Part shown: positions 9,665-17,323 of the stretch, one piece after another | How the letters are laid out: every line of letters begins with the position of its first letter | Position numbering within the stretch: the first letter of the stretch is position 1 | Source: Pseudonocardia sp. HH130630-07 | GTDB lineage: Bacteria > Actinomycetota > Actinomycetes > Mycobacteriales > Pseudonocardiaceae | Length of the DNA: 64,000 bases | Direction of reading: 5' to 3' | NCBI RefSeq assembly: GCF_001698125.1 | Contig: NZ_CP013854.1 | Span: 4,092,001 to 4,156,000, forward strand | The notes under the pieces: model-generated | Databases searched by the model: none | Told to the model about the DNA's origin: nothing | The model's input: the letters and a program-made list of their open reading frames with translations, nothing else | Program-made: the position numbers and the translations under genes

Positions 9665-9712
9665 CGGCGTCCGGACCCGCACGGGGGTGCCGCAGGGCGA
9701 TGCCCCCGCCGC

Positions 9713-10543
9713 TCAGTCACCCGCGAGGAGCACCCGTCGCCAGCGCGCTTCGCCCGCCCGGGCGAACGCGGCCGCCCGGGCCCAGACGTGGTGGTGCCCG
9801 TCGCGGAGCTGGGCCCGCCACTGTTCCCGACCCGCGGCCGCACCGTCGACGACGAGCCGGCGCTGGGCGTCGGCCCGTGCCGTGACGAGCCCGGGGAGCC
9901 GGCGCCGCGCCGCCTCGTCGAGACCGTAGACCGAGGCGAGGAGGCGCAGCCGCCGGTCACGGTCCACGTGTTCCAGTCCCCGGGGCGCGGTGGGCGAGAG
10001 CGGGACGAGACCGTGTGCCGCGTACGCGAGATCCCACAGCGGGTCCGCGGGCGCGGCGGCGTCCCAGTCGATGAACGTCCATCCGCCACCGTCGTCGCGC
10101 ACCAGGTTCCACCGGCCGAGATCGTTGTGCGCGATCACCCCCTGGCCCACGTCGCCGAACAGGTTCTGCCAGCGGGCGTCGGGCGGGGACACGAACTCCG
10201 CAGAGGCGGAGTGGAAATCCCGGATCCAGCCGGCCACGTCGGACAGGGCCCGGTCCGGGGCCACGAGCCCGTTGTGGTCCGGGTGCACCACCGCCCCCGG
10301 GGCGAACGAGAGGATCTCGCGCCCGCGCCGGTCCGTGCCGAACACCCGGGGAACCCCCTGCAGCCCTGCCCCGCGGAGATGGTCCAGCAGGGCGTGCACC
10401 GCCGGCGTGTGCGGACCGGCGGGCCGGCGGACGGTGTCCCCGGCCCGGACCACACCGACAGTCATGTTGCCCCCGGCGAGCGGAACCTCCGCGGAGGCCT
10501 CCGCGTGTGCTCCGATCTCCCTCGGCGCTCCGGGACCCGTCAC
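9713..10543 (-). CDS. Aminoglycoside-phosphotransferase-fold (APH) family protein
   Basis: About 276 residues. The N-lobe reads VPLAGGNMTVGVVRAGDTVRR, the kinase-like glycine loop and strand. The catalytic region has VIAHNDLGRWNLV (HxDxxxxN Brenner-type motif) and FIDWDAAAPADPLWDLAY, which supplies the metal-binding Asp. This branch of APH-fold proteins is common in actinobacteria and rarely an antibiotic-resistance enzyme; it phosphorylates unknown small molecules. A GTG at 10543 keeps the complete N-lobe; GTG 10597 upstream or ATG 10465 downstream are possible, the latter cutting the conserved glycine strand. It is divergent from the metallophore operon and shares its regulatory gap. Confidence 0.78.
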   Translation of the reverse strand: MTGPGAPREIGAHAEASAEVPLAGGNMTVGVVRAGDTVRRPAGPHTPAVHALLDHLRGAGLQGVPRVFGTDRRGREILSFAPGAVVHPDHNGLVAPDRALSDVAGWIRDFHSASAEFVSPPDARWQNLFGDVGQGVIAHNDLGRWNLVRDDGGGWTFIDWDAAAPADPLWDLAYAAHGLVPLSPTAPRGLEHVDRDRRLRLLASVYGLDEAARRRLPGLVTARADAQRRLVVDGAAAGREQWRAQLRDGHHHVWARAAAFARAGEARWRRVLLAGD

Positions 10544-10678
10544 TCCCACAGGGTGGCGGACGGCCCGCCCGCACGGCGATCCGATATCCGGCCGCACGGC
10601 CCGCGATGTCGCACCACGGCCACCACGCCGTGACAGCTGGTGACGAACACTGCGCCGTTCGGGTGAGGCGAGCGCAAC

Positions 10679-10697
10679 TTAGGTAAGGCTACGCTAA
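10679..10697. promoter_or_regulatory. IdeR/DtxR-type iron box
   Basis: TTAGGTAAGGCTACGCTAA matches the established actinobacterial IdeR/DtxR consensus TTAGGTTAGGCTAACCTAA at 16 of 19 positions; both outer TTAGG/CTAA arms are intact. It lies in the only large non-coding gap in front of the 17-gene operon. Such boxes bind the Fe2+-loaded repressor and shut off siderophore genes when iron is sufficient. The distance to the first GTG (about 200 bp) implies a long leader, or that the site also controls the divergent APH-like gene. Confidence 0.75.
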
Positions 10698-10817
10698 TCC
10701 CGTAGTGTCTGCCGGGGCCGCTGGGGCGACGGATCGAGCGGCCGCCGGTGGGGGTCCGGCCACTCGACCGTGTCCGAGTCCGGGGCGGACGTTCCGGGGT
10801 GGACTGTCGCTTTCTAT

Positions 10818-10832
10818 CGATATTGATTGTCA
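10818..10832. promoter_or_regulatory. Zur-like zinc box (weak)
   Basis: CGATATTGATTGTCA matches the actinobacterial Zur palindrome TGAAAATGATTTTCA at 11 of 15 positions, including the central TGATT and the terminal TCA. It lies 63 bp before the thioesterase GTG in a locally AT-rich patch. In Streptomyces coelicolor the related coelibactin cluster is Zur-controlled, which makes the match worth noting. Fur-type boxes look similar, so the metal cannot be assigned from sequence alone. Confidence 0.4.
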
Positions 10833-10895
10833 TTGCATGTACAACCGAGTGGTCGCCCGATCACCGGACGTGACCAAGCACCGAGGGGGATTCCC

Positions 10896-11642
10896 GTGCA
10901 CGCGAGCTCGTGGCTGCGCTGCCGCACGCCGAAACCGTCGGCCGGCACCCGGGTGGTGTGCCTGGCCCATGCCGGCGGGTCGGCGAGCTTCTACAACTCG
11001 TGGGGCTCGGCCGCCCCAGCCGGCGTCGAGGTGGTCGCGGTCCAGTACCCGGGTCGCGAGGACCGCCTGAGCGAGCCCTTCGCCGAGGGGATGGCGCAGC
11101 TCGCGTCCCGGATCGCCGCGGCGCTGTCCACCCTGGACGACCGTCCGACCATCCTGTTCGGACACAGCCTCGGTGCCGTCGTCGCGTACGAGGTGGCCCG
11201 GGTGCTGGGGCACCGGCTCGGCAGGCCCCTCGACGGCGTCGTGGTGTCGGGTCGCCGTGCGCCGTCGGACCCACCGGGCGGGGGCGTCCACCTGATGCCC
11301 GACGACGCCGTGGTGGAGGAGCTCGTCCGGCTCGGCGGCACGACCGGCGAGCTGCTGGACATCCCGGGAGCGCGCGAGGTGTTCCTCCCGGCGATCCGTG
11401 CGGACTTCCGCCTCGCCGAGACCTACCGGCACGTCCCGGGCGTCGAGCTGGACTGCCCGGTCACCGCGGTGATCGGGACCGAGGACACCGAGGTCGACGC
11501 CGGCCAGGCCGCGCTCTGGGCCGCCCACACCAGCGGTGGCTTCGCGCTGCGCACCTTCCCGGGCGGGCACTTCTACCTGCTCGATCACGCCGCTGCCGTC
11601 TTCGACCTGTTCGCCAGCCCGTCCGTTCCGAAGAGAGGTTGA
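10896..11642 (+). CDS. Type II thioesterase (NRPS editing)
   Basis: 248 residues of the alpha/beta-hydrolase fold, GrsT/RifR type. The start VVCLAHAGGSASFYNSWG is the family's oxyanion loop. The nucleophile is Ser91 in LFGHSLGAVVAYE, the catalytic His is His225 in PGGHFYLLDH, and the acid lies in GTEDTEVD. These enzymes hydrolyse wrong or stalled acyl groups from carrier-protein arms and keep the assembly line running. The GTG has CGAGGGGGA eight bases upstream. It is the first gene of the operon; the next starts 2 bp after its stop. Siderophore loci such as pyochelin (pchC) and yersiniabactin (ybtT) carry the same enzyme. Confidence 0.92.
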   Translation: MHASSWLRCRTPKPSAGTRVVCLAHAGGSASFYNSWGSAAPAGVEVVAVQYPGREDRLSEPFAEGMAQLASRIAAALSTLDDRPTILFGHSLGAVVAYEVARVLGHRLGRPLDGVVVSGRRAPSDPPGGGVHLMPDDAVVEELVRLGGTTGELLDIPGAREVFLPAIRADFRLAETYRHVPGVELDCPVTAVIGTEDTEVDAGQAALWAAHTSGGFALRTFPGGHFYLLDHAAAVFDLFASPSVPKRG

Positions 11643-11644
11643 CC

Positions 11645-13051
11645 GTGACCGTCGAACGCAGGCTCCCGTTCGAGCACGATCCCGTGGCCGTCGCCGCCGC
11701 ACTGGCGTCCGCGTCCACCGAGCCGCACGTCGTGTACGAGAACCACGGTGCCGTGACCTGGGCGGAGGGGGAGCACGCGACGATCAGCGTGGACGCCGCG
11801 GGCAGCCTGCTCACCGAGGGGGGCCGGCAGCGCCTGTTCCCGGCGGACGGCCGCCCGCTCGGCTCGGTGACCGCGGCGATGGGGGCGGTCACCGCACCGG
11901 TCCGCCGGCTCCACGGGTGGGCGGGCTTCGAGCTGAGCCACCTGCTGCACGGCCAGGAGCCGCCCGCGCGGCACGGCCCGCTGGCCTACCTCGCCGTCCC
12001 GAGCCGGGAGATCCTGCTGGACGGACGGGACGCCGTACTGCGCGCCGCCACCGAGCCGGATCTGGACCTGCTGCACCGGCGGCTGCTCGACGCCGCCGGC
12101 TACGCCGCCGAGCACGACGCCCCGGCCGCCGGCCGGATCGAGGTCGACCTGCGTGCGGACGCCCCGGGCTACCTGGCGGCGGTCGGGTCGGCGGTCGCCG
12201 ACATCCGCGCCGGCCTGCTGGACAAGGTGATCCTCTCGCGTGTCGTGGAGGTGCCGGGGGACATCGATCTCCCCGCGACCTACCTGGCCGGGCGGCGGGG
12301 CAACGACCCCGCGCGGTCGTTCCTGTTCCGGCTCGGTGGCTGGGAGGCCGCCGGGTTCAGCCCGGAGATCGTCGTCGGGGTGGACGCCGGGGGGGCGGTG
12401 CGGACACAGCCGCTCGCCGGGACCCGGGCGTTCGAGAACGACCCGTCCGTCGACGGCGCCCGGCGCGGCGAGCTGTACCGCGACGCTAAGGAGGTGTTCG
12501 AGCACGCGATCTCGGTCCGGCTGGCCGCGGACGAGCTCGCCGGGGTCTGCGCCCCGGACACGGTGCGCATCGACGACTTCATGTCGGTCAAGGAGCGCGG
12601 GAGCGTGCAGCATCTCGCCTCGGACGTCACGGGCAGGCTCGACGCGGAGCACACCCCGTGGGACGCGTTCGCCACGCTGTTCCCCGCGGTCACCGCGTCG
12701 GGCATCCCGAAGTCCGAGGCCTGCCGGAGGATCCGCGACGCGGAGGGCGAGCCGCGGGGGCTCTACAGCGGGGCCGTGCTGAGCGTCGGCCCGGACGGGA
12801 CGATGGACGCGGCCCTGGTGCTGCGCACCGTCTTCCGCCGGGACGGCCGGACTTGGCTGCGGGCCGGGGCCGGCGTCGTCGCGCAGTCGACGCCGGAGCG
12901 GGAGCTCGAGGAGACGGTCGAGAAGCTGCGCAGTGTCTCCCGCTTCCTGGTGCCCGCCGGGTCCACCGTGTCCGCCGGAGCCGCCGGAGCCGCGGGGTCC
13001 ACCGTGGCCAACGGATCGGCCGCGCCGCGTGTCCCGGCGGCGGCGTCGTGA
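11645..13051 (+). CDS. Salicylate synthase (MbtI/Irp9 type)
   Basis: 468 residues; the family is ~430-450. The enzyme converts chorismate to isochorismate and then to salicylate plus pyruvate with Mg2+. Family blocks are present: Lys194 in LLDKVILSR (general-base lysine region), GGWEAAGFSPEIVV, AGTRAF, KEVFEHAISVRLA, SVKERGSVQHLAS, LFPAVTASGIPKSEA and RGLYSGAV. The KEVxEHAISV and LFPAVTASGIPK strings are those of single-enzyme salicylate synthases rather than of EntC or menaquinone enzymes. The tail after residue ~435 is a low-complexity Ala/Gly/Ser stretch with a duplicated GSTV unit. GAGAGG precedes the GTG. It provides the aryl cap loaded by the ligase at 34696. Confidence 0.93.
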   Translation: MTVERRLPFEHDPVAVAAALASASTEPHVVYENHGAVTWAEGEHATISVDAAGSLLTEGGRQRLFPADGRPLGSVTAAMGAVTAPVRRLHGWAGFELSHLLHGQEPPARHGPLAYLAVPSREILLDGRDAVLRAATEPDLDLLHRRLLDAAGYAAEHDAPAAGRIEVDLRADAPGYLAAVGSAVADIRAGLLDKVILSRVVEVPGDIDLPATYLAGRRGNDPARSFLFRLGGWEAAGFSPEIVVGVDAGGAVRTQPLAGTRAFENDPSVDGARRGELYRDAKEVFEHAISVRLAADELAGVCAPDTVRIDDFMSVKERGSVQHLASDVTGRLDAEHTPWDAFATLFPAVTASGIPKSEACRRIRDAEGEPRGLYSGAVLSVGPDGTMDAALVLRTVFRRDGRTWLRAGAGVVAQSTPERELEETVEKLRSVSRFLVPAGSTVSAGAAGAAGSTVANGSAAPRVPAAAS

Positions 13052-14118
13052 CCCGGGTCGTGGTCGCGGGCACGGCCTTCGGACGGATCTACCTCGACGC
13101 CGTCGCGGGTGACCCGGAGTTCACCCTCGCCGGGATCCTGTCCCGCGGGGGCGACGGGTCCCGGGCCGTCGCCGCGCGGTACGGCGTGCCCGTGTTCACC
13201 TCCGTCGACGAGGTGCCCGGTGACGTCGACGCCGCCTGCGTGGTCGTCCGGTCCGGGGCACTCGGCGGACCGGGCACCGAGCTGGCCCTGTCGTTCCTCG
13301 CCCGGGGGATCCCGGTGCTGCAGGAACACCCGGTGCACGCCGACGAGATCGCGGTGTGCCTGCGCGCGGCGCGCGCGTCCGGCACGGCCTATGCGGTGCA
13401 CACGCTCTACCCGGGCCTGCGGCCGGTGCGCCGGTTCCTGGCCGCGGCCGAGGTCCTGCGGAACCGGCAGCGGATCGAGTTCATCGACGCCGCCTGCAAC
13501 AGCCAGGTGGCCTACCCGTTGCTCGACGTGCTGGGCCGTGCCGCGGGCGGGCTGCGGCCCTGGGAGTTCGGCGAGGCGCACGGCGCACCGGGCCAGCCGT
13601 TCCGGACCCTGCACGCGCTCCTCGGTGGTGTGCCGGTGACGCTGCGGGTGCAGAACCAGGTGCACCCCGACGACGCGGACAACCACTCCTTCCTGCTGCA
13701 CCGGATCGCGGTCGGCTGCGAGGGCGGGGTCCTCACCCTCGCCGACACGCACGGCCCGGTCCTGTGGAACCCGCGCCTGCACGCACCGCGTGACGCCACC
13801 GGGCGGCTGGTGATGTCCGGACCGGGTACCGAACGCCTCGCCGTACCCAGCACGGTCGTGCTCGGCGAGGAACCCCCCGGCACCTACCACGAGGTGTTCG
13901 CCGACCTGTGGCCCGACGCCGTGGCCACCGCGTTGCGCGAGCTGCGCCGGGCCGTGGCGGACCCGGCCGGGCGGATGCGGGCGGGCCAGTGGGCGCTCGG
14001 CGTGTCCAGGACGTGGAGCGACCTCACCGCCCGGCTCGGGCTGCCCGAGCTGGTGCGGCCGGGAGAACCGGAACCGATCCCGCTCGCCGAGCTGCTCACC
14101 GTGGAGGACGTCGCATGA
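13048..14118 (+). CDS. Thiazolinyl imide reductase (Irp3/PchG family)
   Basis: 356 residues. The N-terminus VVVAGTAFGRIYLDAV is the distinctive NADPH-binding start of PchG/Irp3 reductases (GTxFGxxY), in the Gfo/Idh/MocA superfamily. Further matches are GIPVLQEHPVHADE, HTLYPGLRPVRRFL and NQVHPDDADNHSF. The enzyme reduces a thiazoline to a thiazolidine while the chain is bound to the synthetase. Its presence predicts one saturated ring, most simply the last, methylated one as in pyochelin. Translation starts at a GTG overlapping the previous stop by 4 bp. Confidence 0.9.
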   Translation: MTRVVVAGTAFGRIYLDAVAGDPEFTLAGILSRGGDGSRAVAARYGVPVFTSVDEVPGDVDAACVVVRSGALGGPGTELALSFLARGIPVLQEHPVHADEIAVCLRAARASGTAYAVHTLYPGLRPVRRFLAAAEVLRNRQRIEFIDAACNSQVAYPLLDVLGRAAGGLRPWEFGEAHGAPGQPFRTLHALLGGVPVTLRVQNQVHPDDADNHSFLLHRIAVGCEGGVLTLADTHGPVLWNPRLHAPRDATGRLVMSGPGTERLAVPSTVVLGEEPPGTYHEVFADLWPDAVATALRELRRAVADPAGRMRAGQWALGVSRTWSDLTARLGLPELVRPGEPEPIPLAELLTVEDVA

Positions 14119-14762
14119 GGTGCAGTCACGTGCTGGTGAAGGTCGAAGACCTGCACCGGGCGGTCCGCGACTTCCGGGACCTGGGGTTCGTCGTCCACTA
14201 CGCGACCGCGGAGCGCAGGGCCCGGCACGCACACGTCTGGTTCGAGTCCGGGCCGATCATCGAGATCCTGACCACGCCGCCGGGCGGGCGGTTCCTGCGC
14301 CGGCCGCTCGACCTGGCGTTCGGCCGGGGCTCCGGGGCACGGATGATCCGGTGGGCACGCTCCGGTGAGGGGTTCTGCGACGTCGCGCTGCTCGCCGAGG
14401 ACCTCGATCGCCCCGGCGTGGGCCGGCGGGTCGACTGGACCCGGACGACGGCCGGCGGGGCCACGACCCGGTTCTCCTTCGCCTACCCCCGGCACGACCG
14501 CGTCCCGTTCCTGGTCACCCCGTACGACCCGCCGCAGCATCCCGCCACGATCACACACCCCAACGGCGCCACGGCGCTGAGCAGGGTGCACCTCGACGTC
14601 GCTCCCGCCGACCGGGCGGCGTTCGACGACCTCGTGGCCGCCGGCGACGACATCGTCGTCCACAGCGCCGCGAGCACCGGGGTGCGCGCGATCGAGCTCG
14701 CCGGGCTGACCCGCGAGCTCGACCGGGGGCTGCTGCACGGCGCCGTCGTGCTCGCCGCCTGA
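14115..14762 (+). CDS. VOC-superfamily (glyoxalase-like) protein
   Basis: 215 residues with the paired beta-alpha-beta-beta-beta architecture of vicinal-oxygen-chelate proteins. It starts MRCSHVLVKVEDLHRAVRDF-, then LGFVVHYATAERRARHAHVWF and GPIIEILTTPPGG. A second half contains LSRVHLDVAP. The segment resembles the glyoxalase-like fold (PF13468 type) found in several actinobacterial proteins of unknown role. A His near the N-terminus and a Glu (IIEIL) sit where metal ligands are usual. It overlaps the reductase gene by 4 bp and is followed by the longest gap in the operon. A role in self-resistance, metal handling or a ring-modifying step is speculation. Confidence 0.72.
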   Translation: MRCSHVLVKVEDLHRAVRDFRDLGFVVHYATAERRARHAHVWFESGPIIEILTTPPGGRFLRRPLDLAFGRGSGARMIRWARSGEGFCDVALLAEDLDRPGVGRRVDWTRTTAGGATTRFSFAYPRHDRVPFLVTPYDPPQHPATITHPNGATALSRVHLDVAPADRAAFDDLVAAGDDIVVHSAASTGVRAIELAGLTRELDRGLLHGAVVLAA

Positions 14763-14776
14763 TCCCGGCTCCCCCT

Positions 14777-14817
14777 CCCGCACAGACAGACACCCGCACA
14801 GACACCCCGCACAGACA
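14777..14817 (+). repeat. Three direct copies of CCCGCACAGACA
   Basis: The 12-mer CCCGCACAGACA occurs at 14777, 14793 and 14806 in the 66-bp gap before the binding-protein gene, the only sizeable gap in the first part of the operon. It lies immediately upstream of the AGAGG ribosome site. It could be a regulator or RNA-processing site, or a simple slippage product. Confidence 0.8.
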
Positions 14818-14828
14818 GAGGACCTCCC

Positions 14829-16376
14829 ATGTCGATCACTCGTCGCGACCTGTTCCGCACGGCGGGAACGGCGCTCGGCCTGGCCGGGGCCGGTGCGTTC
14901 CTGGCCGGTTGCGGCGCGCCGGCACCCGCGCCGGCGCCGGTGCCGGGCAACGGCCCCGGGCCCGCCGGCCGGGGTGGCGTGCTGCGGGCGGCCTTCACCG
15001 GGGCCGGCGCGGCGGAGAGCCTGGACCCGTTCGGCAGCGGTTCGCCGGTCGACCTCGTCCGCAGCGACGTCGTGTTCGACTCGCTGTTCACCCTGCGGGC
15101 CGGCGAGGTCGTGCCGGCGCTCGCGACGGGGGTGACGGTCGGGCCGGGGGCGACCTCGTTCGTGCTGACCCTGCGCGCCGGGGTGCGGTGGCACGACGGA
15201 GCACCGTTCACCGCGCGGGACGTGGCCTACAGCTTCCGCTACATGGGTTCCGCGGACCGGGCGTACCCGAGCGAGCTCGGGACGTACTTCGACCTGGAGG
15301 CCGTGCAGCTGCGGGACGAGCTCACGCTGGTGGTCCCGGCCCGCTGGCCGATCGGTGACCCGGCCCTGTTCCTGGCCGCCTTCCCGGCCAAGATGGTGCA
15401 GGACGGCGCGTCGTTCGACGGCGGTACCGCGATCGGCACCGGCGCGTTCCGGCTCACCGCGTTCGAGGCGGGCCGGGAGACGCGGCTGACCCGCTTCGAC
15501 GACCACTGGGGCGGTGCGCCGCCCGCCGATGAACTGCACCTGCTGAGCCTGTCCGACCCGCAGGCACGGGTGAACGCCGTGCTGGGGGACCAGGCCGATC
15601 TCGCGGCCGACATCCCGTTCGCCACGGCGCGGATCGGGGCACCCGCCGCCGGCCTGGAGGTGCGGACGGCGGGGGAGCGCAACCGGACGGCGTTCGGCTG
15701 GGTGCTCAACACCACCCGGGCCCCGTTCGACGACCCGCGCGCCCGCCGCGCGGTCCGGCTCGCCGTCGACCGGCAGGCCCTGGTGGACGCGGTGCTGCTC
15801 GGCTACGGCGTGCCCGGCAACGACCTGCTGTGTGCCGGGGCCGCCCACGCCGACTCCCGCCCGCCGGTCGCCCGGGACGTCGACGAGGCCCGGCGGCTGG
15901 TCGAGGAGTCCGGTGCCGGGGCCGCGGAGATCGTGATCCGCACGTCGGAGTGGGAGACCGGCTACAACGCCTCCACCCAGCTCCTCGTCGAGCAGCTCGC
16001 CGGGATCGGCCTGGACGTCCGCGCGGAGGTCGTCGGACCGGCCGAGTTCTTCGAGCCGGTGGCGGCGGCACACGGCGTCGCGTTCTCCAGCGGCCCGATC
16101 CCGCTCGCCGTGATGTACGGCCGGCTGAGCGCCTACCCGCCCCTGGCCCTGGCCGACGAGCAGTTCGACGCGGCGTTCGCGACGGCGGTCGGCAGCACCG
16201 ACGAGGACGGGCGCGCAACCGCCTGGGCACGGGTCCAGGACGTGATGGCCGACCGCGGCAACACCGTCGTGTGGGGCCAGGCGGACGTGCTGTCCCTGGC
16301 GCGGGCGACGGTCGCCGGGGTCGAGGTCCGCGACCAGGCCGAGTACCCGTACCTCGGTCGGGCGGGCCTGGCGTGA
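14829..16376 (+). CDS. ABC importer substrate-binding lipoprotein (SBP family 5, Opp/Nik/Cnt type)
   Basis: 515 residues. The N-terminus MSITRRDLFRTAG carries a twin-arginine pair (R5 R6), followed by a hydrophobic stretch and the lipobox LAGC with the lipidated Cys28, so it is probably Tat-exported and membrane-anchored. The mature protein has the family-5 blocks ESLDPFGSG, LRAGVRWHDGAPFTARDVAYSF and RRAVRLAVDRQALVDAVL. Family-5 proteins bind peptides, nickel, or metal-opine complexes such as staphylopine-metal. In this operon the likely ligand is the metal-loaded product. It starts an importer block of four overlapping genes. Confidence 0.88.
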   Translation: MSITRRDLFRTAGTALGLAGAGAFLAGCGAPAPAPAPVPGNGPGPAGRGGVLRAAFTGAGAAESLDPFGSGSPVDLVRSDVVFDSLFTLRAGEVVPALATGVTVGPGATSFVLTLRAGVRWHDGAPFTARDVAYSFRYMGSADRAYPSELGTYFDLEAVQLRDELTLVVPARWPIGDPALFLAAFPAKMVQDGASFDGGTAIGTGAFRLTAFEAGRETRLTRFDDHWGGAPPADELHLLSLSDPQARVNAVLGDQADLAADIPFATARIGAPAAGLEVRTAGERNRTAFGWVLNTTRAPFDDPRARRAVRLAVDRQALVDAVLLGYGVPGNDLLCAGAAHADSRPPVARDVDEARRLVEESGAGAAEIVIRTSEWETGYNASTQLLVEQLAGIGLDVRAEVVGPAEFFEPVAAAHGVAFSSGPIPLAVMYGRLSAYPPLALADEQFDAAFATAVGSTDEDGRATAWARVQDVMADRGNTVVWGQADVLSLARATVAGVEVRDQAEYPYLGRAGLA

Positions 16377-17323
16377 CCCGATCCCTGCCCCGCAGGCTGC
16401 TGACCGGTGCGGCCCTGCTGGCGACGCTGTCCCTGGTCGTCTTCGTGGGAGTGGACCTGCTGCCCGGCGACCCGGTGACCAGCAGGGTCGGGCCCGGGAC
16501 GGCACCGGACCGGATCGCCGAGCTGCGGCACGACCTCGGCCTGGACCGGCCGGTGCTCGCCCGGTACGGCGAGTGGCTCGCCGGGCTGGCCCACGGTGAC
16601 CTCGGCACCTCCGCCTCCGGCCGGCCGGTGGCGGACATGCTGTCCGACCGCCCGGCCAACTCCGCCGTGCTGGCCGTCGCGGCGTTGCTGCTGCTGGTCC
16701 CGCTCTCGCTCGGGCTCGGGCTGTGGGCGGCGTGGCACGGCGGCCGGACGGCGGACCGGGTCGTGTCCGCCGGTGCACTGCTGCTGGTGTCGGTGCCGGA
16801 GTTCGTCGTGGCCGGGGCGCTGGTGGTGGTGTTCGCCGGGACGCTGCGGGTGCTGCCCGCCGTCTCCCTGCTGGCGGCCGGGGAGAGCCCGTTGTCCCGC
16901 CCCGAGGTGCTGGTGCTGCCCGTGACCAGCCTGCTGCTCGTGGGCCTGGCCTACGCGGTGCGGGTGATCCGGGCGTCGGCCGCGGCCACGCTGGCCGGCC
17001 CGCACGTGGAGTTCCTGCGGTTGTCCGGGGTGTCGCCCGCGGTCGTCCTGCGGCGCGCGGTCGTCCCCGCCGTGCTGCCGGTCGCGGTGCAGGTCTGGCT
17101 GGTCACCGGTGTCTCCTTCGCCGGGGGCGCGGTCCTGGTGGAGAAGGTGTTCAGCTACCCGGGGATCGGGGAACTGCTGGTCACGTCCGTGCAGTCCGGT
17201 GACCTCCCGGTGGTCCAGGCGATCGTGCTGCTGCTGGGCGGGGCGATGCTGGCCGTGCTGGTGCTCGCCGATCTCGCCGTGGTGGCACTGACCCCACGGC
17301 TGCGCACGGCGGGTGCCCGGTGA
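16373..17323 (+). CDS. ABC importer permease, DppB/NikB type
   Basis: 316 residues with six predicted membrane helices. The N-terminal loop LLPGDPVTSRVGPGTAPDRI and LGLDRPVLARYGEWLAGLAHGDLGTS are the hallmark of the first permease of Opp/Dpp/Nik systems (usually VPGDP and DLGxS). The EAA-like cytoplasmic loop reads EFLRLSGVSPAVVLRRAVVPAVLP and docks on the ATPase. GTG start overlaps the binding-protein stop by 4 bp. It forms a heterodimer with the product of the next gene. Confidence 0.9.
   Translation: MTRSLPRRLLTGAALLATLSLVVFVGVDLLPGDPVTSRVGPGTAPDRIAELRHDLGLDRPVLARYGEWLAGLAHGDLGTSASGRPVADMLSDRPANSAVLAVAALLLLVPLSLGLGLWAAWHGGRTADRVVSAGALLLVSVPEFVVAGALVVVFAGTLRVLPAVSLLAAGESPLSRPEVLVLPVTSLLLVGLAYAVRVIRASAAATLAGPHVEFLRLSGVSPAVVLRRAVVPAVLPVAVQVWLVTGVSFAGGAVLVEKVFSYPGIGELLVTSVQSGDLPVVQAIVLLLGGAMLAVLVLADLAVVALTPRLRTAGAR

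Larger units (their letters stand above)
10544..10895. promoter_or_regulatory. Regulatory gap before the metallophore operon
   Basis: 352 bp between the divergent APH-like gene and the first gene of the cluster. It contains an IdeR/DtxR-like iron box, a Zur-like box in a short AT-rich stretch near 10810-10845, and the strong ribosome site CGAGGGGGA at 10882-10890. No open reading frame with family similarity is seen. A sigma-type -10 hexamer TACGCT (10690-10695) lies inside the iron box, as expected for a repressed promoter, giving a 5' leader of about 200 nt; this is inferred. Confidence 0.6.

Noticed and set aside
4577..9682. A 1,701-codon open frame on the reverse strand, opposite fprB, the peptidase and the MFS gene
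   Set aside because: Very high GC makes antisense frames long. The product is low-complexity Arg/Gly/Pro with no family motif, while the plus strand encodes three well-formed proteins.
9713..10543. APH-fold gene as an aminoglycoside resistance gene
   Set aside because: Only the generic kinase-like motifs are present; the sequence fits the large actinobacterial group without known drug substrate.
14777..14817. Short repeats considered as a CRISPR array
   Set aside because: Units are 12 bp with 1-4 bp spacers and no cas genes are present; no CRISPR array seen anywhere in the window.
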